DNA of 64,000 nt from Xanthobacteraceae bacterium. GTDB lineage: Bacteria > Pseudomonadota > Alphaproteobacteria > Rhizobiales > Xanthobacteraceae. The DNA lies in NCBI GenBank assembly GCA_022844205.1, contig JALHMF010000006.1, positions 7,501 through 71,500 of the forward strand, in the 5' to 3' direction. The position numbers and the translations under genes were made by a program. Below are positions 36,047 to 44,763 of the stretch, in pieces; the first letter of the stretch is position 1, and every line of letters begins with the position of its first letter. The notes below the pieces were generated by a model, which saw only the letters and a list, made by a program, of their open reading frames with translations, searched no databases and was not told the origin of the DNA.

Positions 36047-37036
36047 ATGTCGCAAGAACTTCCCTCCCTTGTTAAGAAAGTAAGGCCGCTCGATTTCGGT
36101 GCGCATATCGTGGGCGCGCATTTTATCGGCGCCTCTTGTGCTTTCGCCACCGGCGAGGGAGAGGTGCTGATCGCGGGCGAGCACGAAGCGCATGTAAAGC
36201 CGCATGCCGGCACGATCCTGAACGCGGCCGGAGATGGCGAGCGGATTTTCACCGCCGGTGACGACGGCCGGCTCGTGGCCACCGATATCGAAGGCGAGAT
36301 GGAAGTCATCGCCGAGGCCAGGAATAAATGGATCGATCAGGTTGCACTCGGGCCGGATGGCGCGGTGGCGTGGTCCGCGGGACGCAGCGTTTTCGCGGGG
36401 ACGAAAAAAGGCGAGCGCTGTTGGGAGGCTCCTTCCACGCCCGGCGGGATCGCCTTCGCGCCGAAGGGATTTCGCCTCGCCATCGCGCATTACAACGGCG
36501 CTTCACTCTGGTTTCCGAGCGCGGATGCGAGGCCGGAATTTCTCGAATGGAAGGGCTCGCATCTCGGCGCGCGCTTCAGCCCGGATGGAAGGTTTCTGGT
36601 CACGCTGATGCAGGAACCCGCGCTGCACGGCTGGCGCCTTTCGGACAGCCAGCACATGCGCATGTCGGGTTATCCTTCGCGCGTGCGCTCCATCGACTTC
36701 ACGCACGATGGCGACTGGCTTGCGACCTCCGGCGCGCAGGAAGTGGTGCTCTGGCCTTTCCGGACAAGAGACGGCCCGATGGGCAAGCCGCCGCGCATGA
36801 TCGCGCCTGCCGCCAAGGAGCAGAAGGTCACTTGCGTCTCCTGTCATCCGAAACAGCCGGCGATGGCGGCGGGCTATAGCGATGGCGCGGTGTTGCTGAT
36901 CCGTCTTGAAGATGGTGCAGAAATCCTCGTGAGTGCCGCCGGCGGTTCGCCGGTCAGCGCGCTTGCCTGGCGCGGCGACGGCATGGCGCTCGCGTTCGGA
37001 ACGGAGAGCGGAAAAGCGGGATTGCTGGCGCTTTAA
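36047..37036 (+). CDS. WD40 repeat protein
   Basis: 329 residues from the ATG at 36047, no signal peptide. About seven beta-propeller blades can be traced by repeated motifs such as IFTAGDDGRLVATDI, LGARFSPDGRFLVTLM, SIDFTHDGDWLATSG and VSALAWRGDGMALAFG. It is probably a cytoplasmic scaffold or interaction platform. Hyphomicrobiales genomes often place such a gene behind a COG0523 GTPase, and it may serve that GTPase, which is inference. Confidence 0.83.
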   Translation: MSQELPSLVKKVRPLDFGAHIVGAHFIGASCAFATGEGEVLIAGEHEAHVKPHAGTILNAAGDGERIFTAGDDGRLVATDIEGEMEVIAEARNKWIDQVALGPDGAVAWSAGRSVFAGTKKGERCWEAPSTPGGIAFAPKGFRLAIAHYNGASLWFPSADARPEFLEWKGSHLGARFSPDGRFLVTLMQEPALHGWRLSDSQHMRMSGYPSRVRSIDFTHDGDWLATSGAQEVVLWPFRTRDGPMGKPPRMIAPAAKEQKVTCVSCHPKQPAMAAGYSDGAVLLIRLEDGAEILVSAAGGSPVSALAWRGDGMALAFGTESGKAGLLAL

Positions 37037-37147
37037 AGCATCTCCCCGCCCCTTCCTAACATCACCGGGCCGCCGTACTCGGCGAGCCAACCGAAGTGGA
37101 TTTATCCGAGTAATGACAGGTTTGGTTATGGGGCGCGGAGAGAAATC

Positions 37148-38581
37148 TCAGCGAACCAGCACGTTCTTGAACTGCCAGGGATCGCTGGTGTCGAGATCCT
37201 CGGGAAACAGCGCGCCACGTCCCTTCACCGGGGTCCAGTCGGTGTAAGTGCCGATCACCGGGCCGAGATAGGGTGTCTGCACCTCTAAGCAGCGCTTGTA
37301 ATCCATCTCGTCGGCTTCCACGACGCCGCGTTCCGGATTTTCCAAAGCCCAGACCATACCCGCGAGAATCGCGGACGTAACCTGCAGGCCGGTCGCGTTC
37401 TGGTAGGGCGCGATCGCGCGCGTCTCTTCGATGGAGAGCTGCGAGCCGTACCAGTAGGCGTTGTTCTTGTGGCCGTAGAGGAGGACACCGAGTTCGTCGA
37501 TGCCGTCGGCGATCTCGTTTTCATCCAGAATGTGCCAGGTCGGCTGCACCTTGCCGCCCGCACCGAACATCTCGTGCAGGGACAGCACGGCATCGTTCGC
37601 CGGGTGGTAGGCGTAGTGGCAGGTCGGCCGGTACATCACCTTGCCGCCTTCGCGCACGGTGAAGTAGTCGGCGATGGAGATCGCCTCGTTGTGGGTGACG
37701 AGGAAGCCGAATTGCGGTCCCGGCGTCGGGCACCACGAGCGTACGCGGGTGTCCGCGCCCGGCTGCATGAGATAGATAGCGGCCTTGGAGCCATGCTTAT
37801 GCTCGTGGCCGTTGGGGGGCATCCATTTTTCATGGGTGCCCCAGCCGAGTTCGGCCGGCTGCTGGCCTTCGGCGACGAAGCCGTCCACAGACCAGGTGTT
37901 CACAAACACATTCATCGGCTTCGGCTTGATCGAGCGCTGGGTGTCGCGCTCGGCTACGTGGATGCCCTTCACGCCGGCTTTCTGCATGAGGTGGCCCCAG
38001 TCCTCGCGCGACTTCGGCTCGTCGAACTGGATGCCCAGGTCGGTCGCCACGTTGACGAGCGCCTGCTTGACGAACCACGAGACCATGCCGGGATTCGCGC
38101 CGCAGCAGTTCACCGCGGTAATGCCGCCGGGATTCTTGCGGCGATAGTCGAGGATCTGCTCGCGCAACGCATAATTGGTGCGGTCGGCGGTCGGGATTTT
38201 CTCGTCGAAGTAAAAGCCCTTCCAGGGCTCGGCGACCGTATCGACGTAATAAGCGTCGAGCTCGCGGCAGAGCTGGATCACCTCGATCGAGGATACATCG
38301 ACCGAGACGTTGACGCAGAAGCCGCGCTTGCCCTTCTCGCTTTTCAGAAGCGGAGTCAGAATTTCGCGGTAGTTCGACTTGAACAGCGCTTGCTTGACGA
38401 AGCGGATGCCGCGCTCATCGAGGAGCTTGCGGTCCTTGTCGGACGGGTCGATGACGACGAGCTTGGATTTGTCGAAGGTGAAGTGCCGCTCGAGAAGCGG
38501 CAGGACGCCTTTTCCGATTGAACCGAAGCCGATCATCACGATCGGGCCGTCGATTTTCGCGTGCACCGGCCACTGGGCCAT
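37148..38581 (-). CDS. hss: Homospermidine synthase
   Basis: 477 residues from the ATG at 38581, preceded by a good TGGAGG site; a longer frame to 38677 covers only non-coding sequence. The N-terminal NAD-binding motif is VMIGFGSIGKGVLPLLERHF, and NCCGANPGMVSWFVKQAL and EPWKGFYFDEK are typical of the saccharopine-dehydrogenase-like homospermidine synthase family; the length equals characterised alphaproteobacterial enzymes. It condenses putrescine units to homospermidine using NAD. The ornithine decarboxylase that makes putrescine is upstream, but a strong terminator stands between them. Confidence 0.95.
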   Translation of the reverse strand: MAQWPVHAKIDGPIVMIGFGSIGKGVLPLLERHFTFDKSKLVVIDPSDKDRKLLDERGIRFVKQALFKSNYREILTPLLKSEKGKRGFCVNVSVDVSSIEVIQLCRELDAYYVDTVAEPWKGFYFDEKIPTADRTNYALREQILDYRRKNPGGITAVNCCGANPGMVSWFVKQALVNVATDLGIQFDEPKSREDWGHLMQKAGVKGIHVAERDTQRSIKPKPMNVFVNTWSVDGFVAEGQQPAELGWGTHEKWMPPNGHEHKHGSKAAIYLMQPGADTRVRSWCPTPGPQFGFLVTHNEAISIADYFTVREGGKVMYRPTCHYAYHPANDAVLSLHEMFGAGGKVQPTWHILDENEIADGIDELGVLLYGHKNNAYWYGSQLSIEETRAIAPYQNATGLQVTSAILAGMVWALENPERGVVEADEMDYKRCLEVQTPYLGPVIGTYTDWTPVKGRGALFPEDLDTSDPWQFKNVLVR

Positions 38582-38595
38582 GGTTTCGAACCTCC

Positions 38596-38618
38596 ATTGT
38601 TCTCTCCCGCACAGGCGG
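38596..38618 (-). other. Hairpin in the hss 5' region
   Basis: The inverted repeat TCTCCCGC - ACAG - GCGGGAGA lies just upstream of the hss ribosome binding site. There is no T-tract, so it could be a leader structure affecting hss translation or transcript stability. Confidence 0.4.
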
Positions 38619-38717
38619 GAGATTCGAAAAACACATGACTTATGATCCAGAAGCCATGCAGGGATGCGCGGCGTCAATCTCTGACGCTTTGCAAAACGCG
38701 AATCGGAGGGCGAATTC

Positions 38718-38751
38718 CCAAAGAAAAAGCCCCCGGATGGTTGCCGGGGGC
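38718..38751 (-). terminator. Rho-independent terminator of the ornithine decarboxylase gene
   Basis: Read on the minus strand: GCCCCCGG - 7-nt loop - CCGGGGGC (38751-38744 with 38736-38729) followed by TTTTTCTTT. It lies 31 nt behind the odc stop and 148 nt before hss, so hss probably has its own promoter. Confidence 0.9.
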
Positions 38752-38782
38752 TTCGTTTGAGAGAGACGAACCGGCCTTCGCT

Positions 38783-39916
38783 TCAGATCACATAGGACTT
38801 CAGCGGCGGAAAGCCATTGAAGGCGACCGACGAATAGGTCGTCGTGTAGGCGCCGCAGGCTTCGATCAGCACCTTGTCGCCGATCGCGAGCGAGATCGGC
38901 AGCGGGTACGGCGTCTTTTCGTAGAGCACGTCCGCCGAATCGCAGGTCGGGCCGGCAATGATGCAGGGCGTGGTCGCGTCGCCGTCCCGCGGGGTGCGGA
39001 TCGGGTAGCGGATTGCCTCTTCCATCGTCTCGGCGAGACCGCCGAACTTGCCGATGTCGAGATAGACCCAGCGCACGTCGTCTTCGTCCGACTTCTTGGA
39101 GATGAGCACAACCTCGGCCTCGATCATGCCGGCGTCGCCCACGAGGCCACGGCCCGGCTCGATGATCGTTTCCGGAATACGGTTGCCGAAGTGCTTGCGC
39201 AGCGCCTTGAAGATGGCACGGCCATAGACCTGCACTTTGGGCACTTCCTTCAGGTACTTGGCCGGGAAGCCGCCGCCTAGATTCACCATCTGGAGGTTGA
39301 TGCCGCGCTCCGACATGTCGCGGAAAATCGCGCCGGCGGTGGCCAGCGCACGGTCCCATGCCTTCACGTCGTTCTGTTGCGAACCGACATGGAAGGAGAT
39401 GCCGTGGGCGACGAGGCCCAGGCGATGGGCGTGCTCGAGCACCCGCGGCGCCATCTCGGGCGCGCAGCCGAATTTGCGCGACAGCGGCCATTCCGCGCCG
39501 GTGCCGTCGCAGAGGATGCGGCAGAAAACCCTGGAGCCGGGGGCCGCACGGGCGACCTTCTCGACTTCGGCTTCGCAGTCGACTGCGAACAGGCGAACGC
39601 CCAGTTCGTAGGCGCGCGCGATATCGCGCTCCTTCTTGATGGTGTTGCCAAAGGAGATGCGGTCGGCGGTTGCGCCGGCGGCGAGCACCAAATCGATCTC
39701 GCCGGTGGAGGCGGTATCGAAGCTGGAACCCATATCGGCGATGAGTTTGAGAATCTCGGGCGCAGGATTGGCCTTCACGGCGTAGAACACGCGGGTGTCA
39801 GGCAATGCCTTCGCGAATGCTTGGTAGTTCTCGCGCACGACTTCCAGGTCCAGCACAAGGCAGGGGCCATCTTCGCGGCGTCGTCGGGTCAGGAACTTGC
39901 GAATGCGCTCGGTCAC
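38783..39916 (-). CDS. odc: Ornithine decarboxylase, group IV PLP type
   Basis: I place the start at GTG 39916 (377 residues, VTERIRKFLTRRR), since GGAAGGAG stands 8 nt upstream and the length equals known members; a start at 39991 would run into the RNA leader. PLP Lys is in VFYAVKANPAPEIL (about residue 44), the glycine loop GGGFPAKY and EPGRGLVGDAG bind phosphate, and Cys in GPTCDSADVLYEK is the active-site Cys of the second subunit. It turns ornithine into putrescine, the substrate of the homospermidine synthase next door. Lysine could be a side substrate. A structured speF-type leader precedes it. Confidence 0.94.
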   Translation of the reverse strand: MTERIRKFLTRRRREDGPCLVLDLEVVRENYQAFAKALPDTRVFYAVKANPAPEILKLIADMGSSFDTASTGEIDLVLAAGATADRISFGNTIKKERDIARAYELGVRLFAVDCEAEVEKVARAAPGSRVFCRILCDGTGAEWPLSRKFGCAPEMAPRVLEHAHRLGLVAHGISFHVGSQQNDVKAWDRALATAGAIFRDMSERGINLQMVNLGGGFPAKYLKEVPKVQVYGRAIFKALRKHFGNRIPETIIEPGRGLVGDAGMIEAEVVLISKKSDEDDVRWVYLDIGKFGGLAETMEEAIRYPIRTPRDGDATTPCIIAGPTCDSADVLYEKTPYPLPISLAIGDKVLIEACGAYTTTYSSVAFNGFPPLKSYVI

Positions 39917-40278
39917 TTCTTCTTCTCCTTCCAAGCTCTGGAGCGTGATGCCGAGGCGAAGCGCAGATGCGCTCATGCCTTGGCGGGTCATCGCCCGCGA
40001 CTTGCCGGCTTTCGCCGGTTTCGAGTGCGCCGTTGCTTGGATGGGAGGATCCCGATCCGCACGCCCGGCAAGAGTAGTGCCTCTTCAGTAACCCCCGGCT
40101 CTCCTTCAGCCGGTAGAGACCAATAAGGCCCGCTACGTCGTTGCTTTAAGTCGCGTCCCTCGCGGAGAGCGGGGTCGGCCGGTTGCTCCGGCTACCAGTC
40201 TGCCCCGACAGCTTTCCGGCCTCTTGTCCGGGTCTCTGTCGACTGGCACGCGACCACAGGCACGTGCGAAATTGGGCA
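39917..40278 (-). ncRNA. speF-type structured leader RNA
   Basis: The roughly 360 nt between the predicted promoter and the decarboxylase start are rich in strong hairpins, for example at 39983-39998 (GCGGG/CCCGC), 40005-40018 (CCGGC-TTTC-GCCGG) and 40096-40114 (CCGGCT/AGCCGG), and have no convincing reading frame. Position, length and host group match the speF RNA motif described upstream of ornithine decarboxylase genes in alphaproteobacteria. It is thought to be a cis-regulatory RNA, perhaps responding to polyamines. The assignment rests on context and hairpin density, not on a covariance search. Confidence 0.75.
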
Positions 40279-40284
40279 ATTCCG

Positions 40285-40313
40285 CAGATATGCTCAAACG
40301 AACTCGGTTGCAA
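40285..40313 (-). promoter_or_regulatory. Candidate promoter of the speF leader/odc
   Basis: On the minus strand TTGCAA (40313-40308) and TATCTG (40290-40285) are separated by exactly 17 nt, a reasonable sigma-70-type pair. Transcription would begin near 40278, giving a leader of about 360 nt. Confidence 0.5.
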
Positions 40314-40316
40314 GAG

Positions 40317-40344
40317 AAAATTGCGCTCGCGCGCAATTTTTTTT
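40317..40344. terminator. Two-way terminator between small membrane protein gene and odc leader
   Basis: A 10-bp perfect stem (AAAATTGCGC with GCGCAATTTT, 4-nt loop) is followed on the plus strand by four more T (eight in a row) and on the minus strand by TTTTCTCTT. It can end the minus-strand gene at 40411-40662; the plus-strand side has the stronger T-tract but no plus-strand gene lies before it. Confidence 0.75.
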
Positions 40345-40410
40345 GTCCGCGGCGCGTCGCGGATTCAAAACTGAATCGAAAGTTAATCGAGTGAGGCGAG
40401 CGCGTGGCGC

Positions 40411-40662
40411 TCAGCGTTCGAAAAATGGTTCGATGCGCGACGCGTTGCGGATGAACGCGACGATGACGGCGAGGCCGGCGATGCCGAACACCGCTTCAAG
40501 CACCCACGCGAAGATTTCTCCGAGCCCGAACAGCCCCGCGATCGCCCACGCTGTGGAGAGCGCCATGCCGATGACCACCGTTCCCATCAATACTGCGGCG
40601 CTCAGGACGGTGATCAGGTGGGGCCAGATCACCTTCTTGGCGCGGGTTGGGGCGTCGTTCAT
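40411..40662 (-). CDS. Small membrane protein of unknown function
   Basis: 83 residues. Two hydrophobic helices (about 13-35 and 46-68; HLITVLSAAVLMGTVVIG and IFAWVLEAVFGIAGLAVIVA) are flanked by basic residues, so both ends are probably cytoplasmic. I do not recognise a family. It is a single gene closed by a terminator, divergent from the gamma-glutamyltransferase gene. Confidence 0.7.
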   Translation of the reverse strand: MNDAPTRAKKVIWPHLITVLSAAVLMGTVVIGMALSTAWAIAGLFGLGEIFAWVLEAVFGIAGLAVIVAFIRNASRIEPFFER

Positions 40663-40805
40663 CGTCTGCTACTCCCTGACACGGCTCGCGGGGCTCGATT
40701 CGGAGCGTCGTGGGCCTAGAATGCGGCGCAATCTGACTTGTAAGCCCCCGCCGATCAAGTTCCAGTCCTTTGCTGCTGTCCCATTCGCTTCAACGAGGTC
40801 CGACG

Positions 40806-42401
40806 ATGCCGAACGAAACTGTCAGAGCCCGCCGCGGGATGGTGGTGGCGCCCCACATGCTTGCCGCCGAGGCCGGCCGCGACGTGATCGCCGAGGGCGG
40901 CAACGCGGTGGAGGCCATGATCGCGTCTGCGGCGGCCATCGCGGTGGCTTACCCGCACATGAATCATATCGGCGGCGACGGGTTCTGGCTGATCCGCGAA
41001 CCCTCTGGAAAGGTCCGTTATATCGAGGCTTGTGGCTATGCCGGGGCCAAGGCAACGCGCGCGCTCTACAAGCAACATGGGCTGGACAAGATTCCCGAGC
41101 GCGGGGCGCTCTCGGCCATCACCGTACCGGGCGCGATCGGCGGCTGGATGCTGGCGCTGGAGGCGGCAAAAGCGCTCGGCGGCAAGATGCCGGTCGGCCG
41201 CCTGCTCGAGCCGGCACTCGGGATGGCCCAAAAGGGCTATCCGTTCTCCAAATCGCTCGGCTGGCGTTACACGACCGAGCGTGGGGCGGCGATCGATGCG
41301 CCCGGATTCGCCGAGACGTTCCTGCCGGGTGGCAAGCCTCCGAAGGCGGGCGACATGCTCTCGGCCGGAAAGCTGCCTGACACGTTCGGACAGCTCATCA
41401 AGGCGGGGCTCGATGACTTCTACCGGGGCGACATCGGCCGCGAGATTGCGAATGACCTGGAAAAACTGGGCAGCCCGGTCACCCGCGAAGACCTCCAGAA
41501 GTATAAGGCGGTGACGCGCGAGCCGCTCAGTCTCAAACTGAAACAGGGCACGCTCTTCAACTCACAGCCGCCGACGCCGGGGATGGTGGCGCTCCTCATT
41601 CTCGCCATCGTCGAGAAGCTCGGACCCGGCGATCCGGAGAGTTTCCAGTTCGTCCACGGCATCGTCGAGGCGACCAAGCGCGCGTTCCTGATTCGCGACC
41701 GGACGCAGACCGATTTCGAGCGGCTGAAAGTGGACCCGGCGTCTTTCCTGACTCCTACCGCCGTGGAGAAGGAGGCAAACGCCATCAATCCGAAGAAGGC
41801 CGCACCCTGGCCGCAGCCGGCCGGTGCCGGCGACACGATCTGGATGGGATCGGCGGATGCCAGCGGTATCTCCGTCTCCTATATCCAGTCGCTCTTTTAT
41901 GAATTCGGGTCGGGCTGCGTGCTGCCCTCGACCGGGGTCATCATGCAGAACCGGGGATCGAGCTTCTCGCTCGATCCCAAGGCCCTGAACCCGCTCGAGC
42001 CCGGCCGGATGCCGTTCCATACATTAAGTGTGGCGATGGCCCAGATGAATGACGGCCGGTTCCTGAGTTATGGAACCATGGGCGGGGAAGGCCAGACCCA
42101 GACCCAGGCGGCGGTCTTTACCCGTTATGCCGATCATAAGGTGCCGCTCGGGGATGCCATCGACCGGCCGCGCTGGATTCTGGGCCGAACCTGGGGGTCC
42201 GAAATCACCAACCTGCGGCTGGAACCGCGCTTCCCCGACGCCACCATCGAGAGACTGAAGAATGCTGGGCACGATGTGGAAGTACTGGCCGACCCCTACG
42301 TGGAAATCATGGGTCATGCGGGCGGGGTGGCGATCCTGCCGGACGGCACCATCGAGGGTGCACATGACCCGCGCAGCGACGGCGGCGCGGCGGGTTGCTG
42401 A
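40806..42401 (+). CDS. Gamma-glutamyltransferase family protein
   Basis: 531 residues from the ATG at 40806; no signal peptide, unlike the periplasmic E. coli enzyme. The Ntn-hydrolase motifs are present: GGNAVEAMIASAAAIAVAYP and GGDGFWLI in the large chain, the autoprocessing Thr in GAGDTIWMGSADASG (about residue 345), and the small-chain oxyanion region NRGSSFSLDP. The family splits gamma-glutamyl bonds or, in cytoplasmic relatives, acts as an acylase or oxamate amidohydrolase. Lack of a signal favours a cytoplasmic role of the latter kind. Confidence 0.9.
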   Translation: MPNETVRARRGMVVAPHMLAAEAGRDVIAEGGNAVEAMIASAAAIAVAYPHMNHIGGDGFWLIREPSGKVRYIEACGYAGAKATRALYKQHGLDKIPERGALSAITVPGAIGGWMLALEAAKALGGKMPVGRLLEPALGMAQKGYPFSKSLGWRYTTERGAAIDAPGFAETFLPGGKPPKAGDMLSAGKLPDTFGQLIKAGLDDFYRGDIGREIANDLEKLGSPVTREDLQKYKAVTREPLSLKLKQGTLFNSQPPTPGMVALLILAIVEKLGPGDPESFQFVHGIVEATKRAFLIRDRTQTDFERLKVDPASFLTPTAVEKEANAINPKKAAPWPQPAGAGDTIWMGSADASGISVSYIQSLFYEFGSGCVLPSTGVIMQNRGSSFSLDPKALNPLEPGRMPFHTLSVAMAQMNDGRFLSYGTMGGEGQTQTQAAVFTRYADHKVPLGDAIDRPRWILGRTWGSEITNLRLEPRFPDATIERLKNAGHDVEVLADPYVEIMGHAGGVAILPDGTIEGAHDPRSDGGAAGC

Positions 42402-42488
42402 GAGGGAGTATCCTTAATGTGAGTGGGTTGCCTGTGGCAGGCAGCTTATGGTGCATTACAGGCGGCTGAAGAATCTCGGGGTAGGGCG

Positions 42489-43070
42489 ATGAAAGGGCTG
42501 GTTTCAATCCTGTTTGCTGGAGCTTTCCTGCTGGTGCCGGGAGAGCGCGCCGACGCGCAGCGCTACTGGCACACGCCGCAAGCCGCTCCGCAGTCGCGTG
42601 CAGCTTCGGTGCCGCCGGCCGCCTTGCCAAAAACAAACGCCCAAATGGTCGACTTTGAGGGCGAGTTTCAGCAAGGCACGATCATCGTCCGCACGCAGGA
42701 AAAGAAACTCTATTATGTGCTCGGCGACGGGCAGGCGGTGGTCTACCCGATCGCCGTGGGCAAGCCGGTGTTCCAGTGGTCCGGCAATCTCTGGGTCAGT
42801 TCCAAGCAGGCTAACCCGACCTGGCGGCCGACCGCCCGCATGCGCCGCGAAAATCCGGGGTTACCCGTTTCCGTTGGTCCGGGCGCGCATAACCCGCTCG
42901 GTCCGCGCGCGATCTATCTCGGCTGGAGCGAGTACCGCATCCACGGCACCAATGCGCCCGGCTCCATCGGCTCGGCTGCGTCAAGCGGCTGCTTCCGCAT
43001 GCACAATGCCGACGCAATCGACCTGTTTGATCGCGTGCATATCGGGGCACCCGTAATCGTCCAGCAGTAA
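42489..43070 (+). CDS. L,D-transpeptidase (YkuD domain)
   Basis: 193 residues from the ATG at 42489, with a signal peptide (LVSILFAGAFLLVPGERADA). The YkuD domain covers about 50-190: QGTIIVRTQEKKLYYVLGDG at its start, then HGTNAPGSIGSAASSGCFRM with the catalytic His and Cys (SxGCxR). It makes 3-3 cross-links in peptidoglycan or ties proteins to it, in the periplasm. Hyphomicrobiales carry many such paralogues, so a specific role cannot be given. Confidence 0.94.
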   Translation: MKGLVSILFAGAFLLVPGERADAQRYWHTPQAAPQSRAASVPPAALPKTNAQMVDFEGEFQQGTIIVRTQEKKLYYVLGDGQAVVYPIAVGKPVFQWSGNLWVSSKQANPTWRPTARMRRENPGLPVSVGPGAHNPLGPRAIYLGWSEYRIHGTNAPGSIGSAASSGCFRMHNADAIDLFDRVHIGAPVIVQQ

Positions 43071-43108
43071 GCGCGTTCGCTCGCTCGGACGGCAGGAGAG
43101 CGGCAAGC

Positions 43109-43750
43109 ATGGCAATGATTTCGTTCCGCGCATTCCTAACAGCGCTTTTCGTCTTGTGCGGTGTCGCCGCCGTGCGGGCGCACCCGCATGTCTGGGTCGT
43201 CGCCAAGGCCGAACTCGTGTTCGCGCCGGACGGCGGCATCGTCGCCATCAAACATGCCTGGACCTTCGACGAAATGTATTCGGCCTTCGCCGCGCAGGGC
43301 CTCGACAAGGACAAAGACGGAAAGCTCACGCGCGAGGAACTCGCGGAACTGGCGGAAGTGAACGTCACCTCGCTCAAGGAATTCGATTACTTCAGCACAG
43401 GCCGTGCCGGCGGTGCGGACATGAAGTTCAACGATCCGGTCGACTACTGGCTGGAAGCGGACAAGGACAAGATCCTGACGCTGCACTTCACGCTGCCGCT
43501 GAAAACCAAGGCGCCGAAGGGAAGTTTCTCGCTGGAAATGTTCGACCCGGCCTTCTTCATCGACATCGGATTTGCCGACGACAAGGCCATCTCGCTGCTC
43601 AATCCGCCGCCCGGCTGCGTGGCGGACGTGCAACTGCCGAATCAGGGGAAGGCATCCTCGGGCACCTTGTCGGAATCGATGGCGAACTCGCCGGGTGCTG
43701 CCGCGTTCGCTTCCCAGTTCGCGAGCCGCGTCACCATCAAGTGCAAGTGA
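43109..43750 (+). CDS. DUF1007 family periplasmic protein
   Basis: 213 residues with a signal peptide ending VAAVRA, then the family's HPHVWVVAKAEL start. The EF-hand-like DKDKDGKLTREELAEL segment (about 68-85) and LNPPPGCVADVQLP near the C-terminus are also typical. DUF1007 genes are regularly paired with NicO/RcnA-type nickel or cobalt transporters, as here (the transporter starts 8 nt downstream), and probably assist metal handling in the periplasm. Confidence 0.88.
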   Translation: MAMISFRAFLTALFVLCGVAAVRAHPHVWVVAKAELVFAPDGGIVAIKHAWTFDEMYSAFAAQGLDKDKDGKLTREELAELAEVNVTSLKEFDYFSTGRAGGADMKFNDPVDYWLEADKDKILTLHFTLPLKTKAPKGSFSLEMFDPAFFIDIGFADDKAISLLNPPPGCVADVQLPNQGKASSGTLSESMANSPGAAAFASQFASRVTIKCK

Positions 43751-43757
43751 GCATGCC

Positions 43758-44756
43758 TTGAATCAACGCAGAACCGGATGGCTGCTGATCGGGCTCTGTG
43801 CCGCCGTTGTCGTCTGTGCGGGGGCTGACGCATTCGCCCAGTCTTCGCCGTTCGGCGCACCCAAAGGCGCGGTTCAAGCGCCGTCCGGTTTCACCGGATG
43901 GATTCTCGCCGAACAGGCGAAATTCTATAAATCGCTCGCCGCCAGCGTGAAGGCGGCGAAGGCCGACGGCACGGCGGCGCTCGGCCTGATCTGGCTTTCA
44001 TTTCTCTACGGAATTTTTCATGCCGCCGGGCCGGGTCACGGCAAGGCGGTGATCAGCTCCTATCTGATCGCCGACGGTGCCACGATTCCGCGCGGGATCG
44101 CGCTTTCGGCGATCTCATCGCTGGTGCAGGCGTTCACCGCGATCGCGGTGGTGGGTGTATTCGCGATCCTGCTTGGTGCCACATCGAAGGCGATGGGCGA
44201 GGCGGTGCGGTGGCTGGAGGTGGGCGCCTATGCGCTGATCGTCGGATTCGGATTGCTGCTGGCCTGGAGGAAAGGCCGTGCCTTCTTCGGCGCGTTTTCG
44301 TCGAAGCCGCACGATCACGCACATCACGATCATGCGCATGGGCATGACCATCACCATGTCCATGGCGAGCATTGCGGTCATTCGCACGGACCCGAACCCG
44401 CCGAACTCGCCGGCAAGGGCTGGCTGAGGCGCGGTATTGCCGCGGTGTTCGCGGTGGGCCTGCGGCCATGTTCGGGCGCGATCCTGGTGCTGGCTTTCGC
44501 GCTGTCGCAAGGGATTTTCTACGCCGGTGTGCTGGCCACGCTGGCGATGGCCGTGGGGACCGCGATCACCGTCGCGGCCATTGCGATTTTTGCGGTGGGG
44601 GCGCGCGGCCTCGCCAAAAAATTCGCCATGAGCAAAAGCGGCCCCGGCGTCGTCCTGCTGCATGGGGTGGAGTTCGCTGCGGCGCTTGCCATTGTCGCCT
44701 TCGGCGGCCTGCTCATTACCGGCATGATGGCCTCGGAGCGGATGTTTCCGGTCTAA
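43758..44756 (+). CDS. NicO/RcnA-type nickel/cobalt transporter
   Basis: I take the TTG at 43758 as start (332 residues), the only start that gives the N-terminal signal-like helix (GWLLIGLCAAVVVCAGADAFA). Six further helices follow. FHAAGPGHGKAVISSYL is the metal-selective HxxGxGH-like motif; a cytoplasmic loop holds about fifteen His within 40 residues (about 185-225; HDHAHHDHAHGHDHHH); GLRPCSGAILVLAFAL is the second conserved helix. Such proteins export or import Ni/Co. Coupling with the DUF1007 gene is tight. Confidence 0.88.
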   Translation: MNQRRTGWLLIGLCAAVVVCAGADAFAQSSPFGAPKGAVQAPSGFTGWILAEQAKFYKSLAASVKAAKADGTAALGLIWLSFLYGIFHAAGPGHGKAVISSYLIADGATIPRGIALSAISSLVQAFTAIAVVGVFAILLGATSKAMGEAVRWLEVGAYALIVGFGLLLAWRKGRAFFGAFSSKPHDHAHHDHAHGHDHHHVHGEHCGHSHGPEPAELAGKGWLRRGIAAVFAVGLRPCSGAILVLAFALSQGIFYAGVLATLAMAVGTAITVAAIAIFAVGARGLAKKFAMSKSGPGVVLLHGVEFAAALAIVAFGGLLITGMMASERMFPV

Positions 44757-44763
44757 CCTTCCT

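Noticed and set aside
39917-39991. N-terminal extension of ornithine decarboxylase to 39991
   Set aside because: The extension lies in the structured leader; GGAAGGAG 8 nt before GTG 39916 and the usual 377-residue length fix the start there.
40343-41380. 345-codon open frame on the plus strand
   Set aside because: It runs antisense to the small membrane gene and out of frame over the gamma-glutamyltransferase gene; the sequence is Arg/Gly-rich and has no domain.
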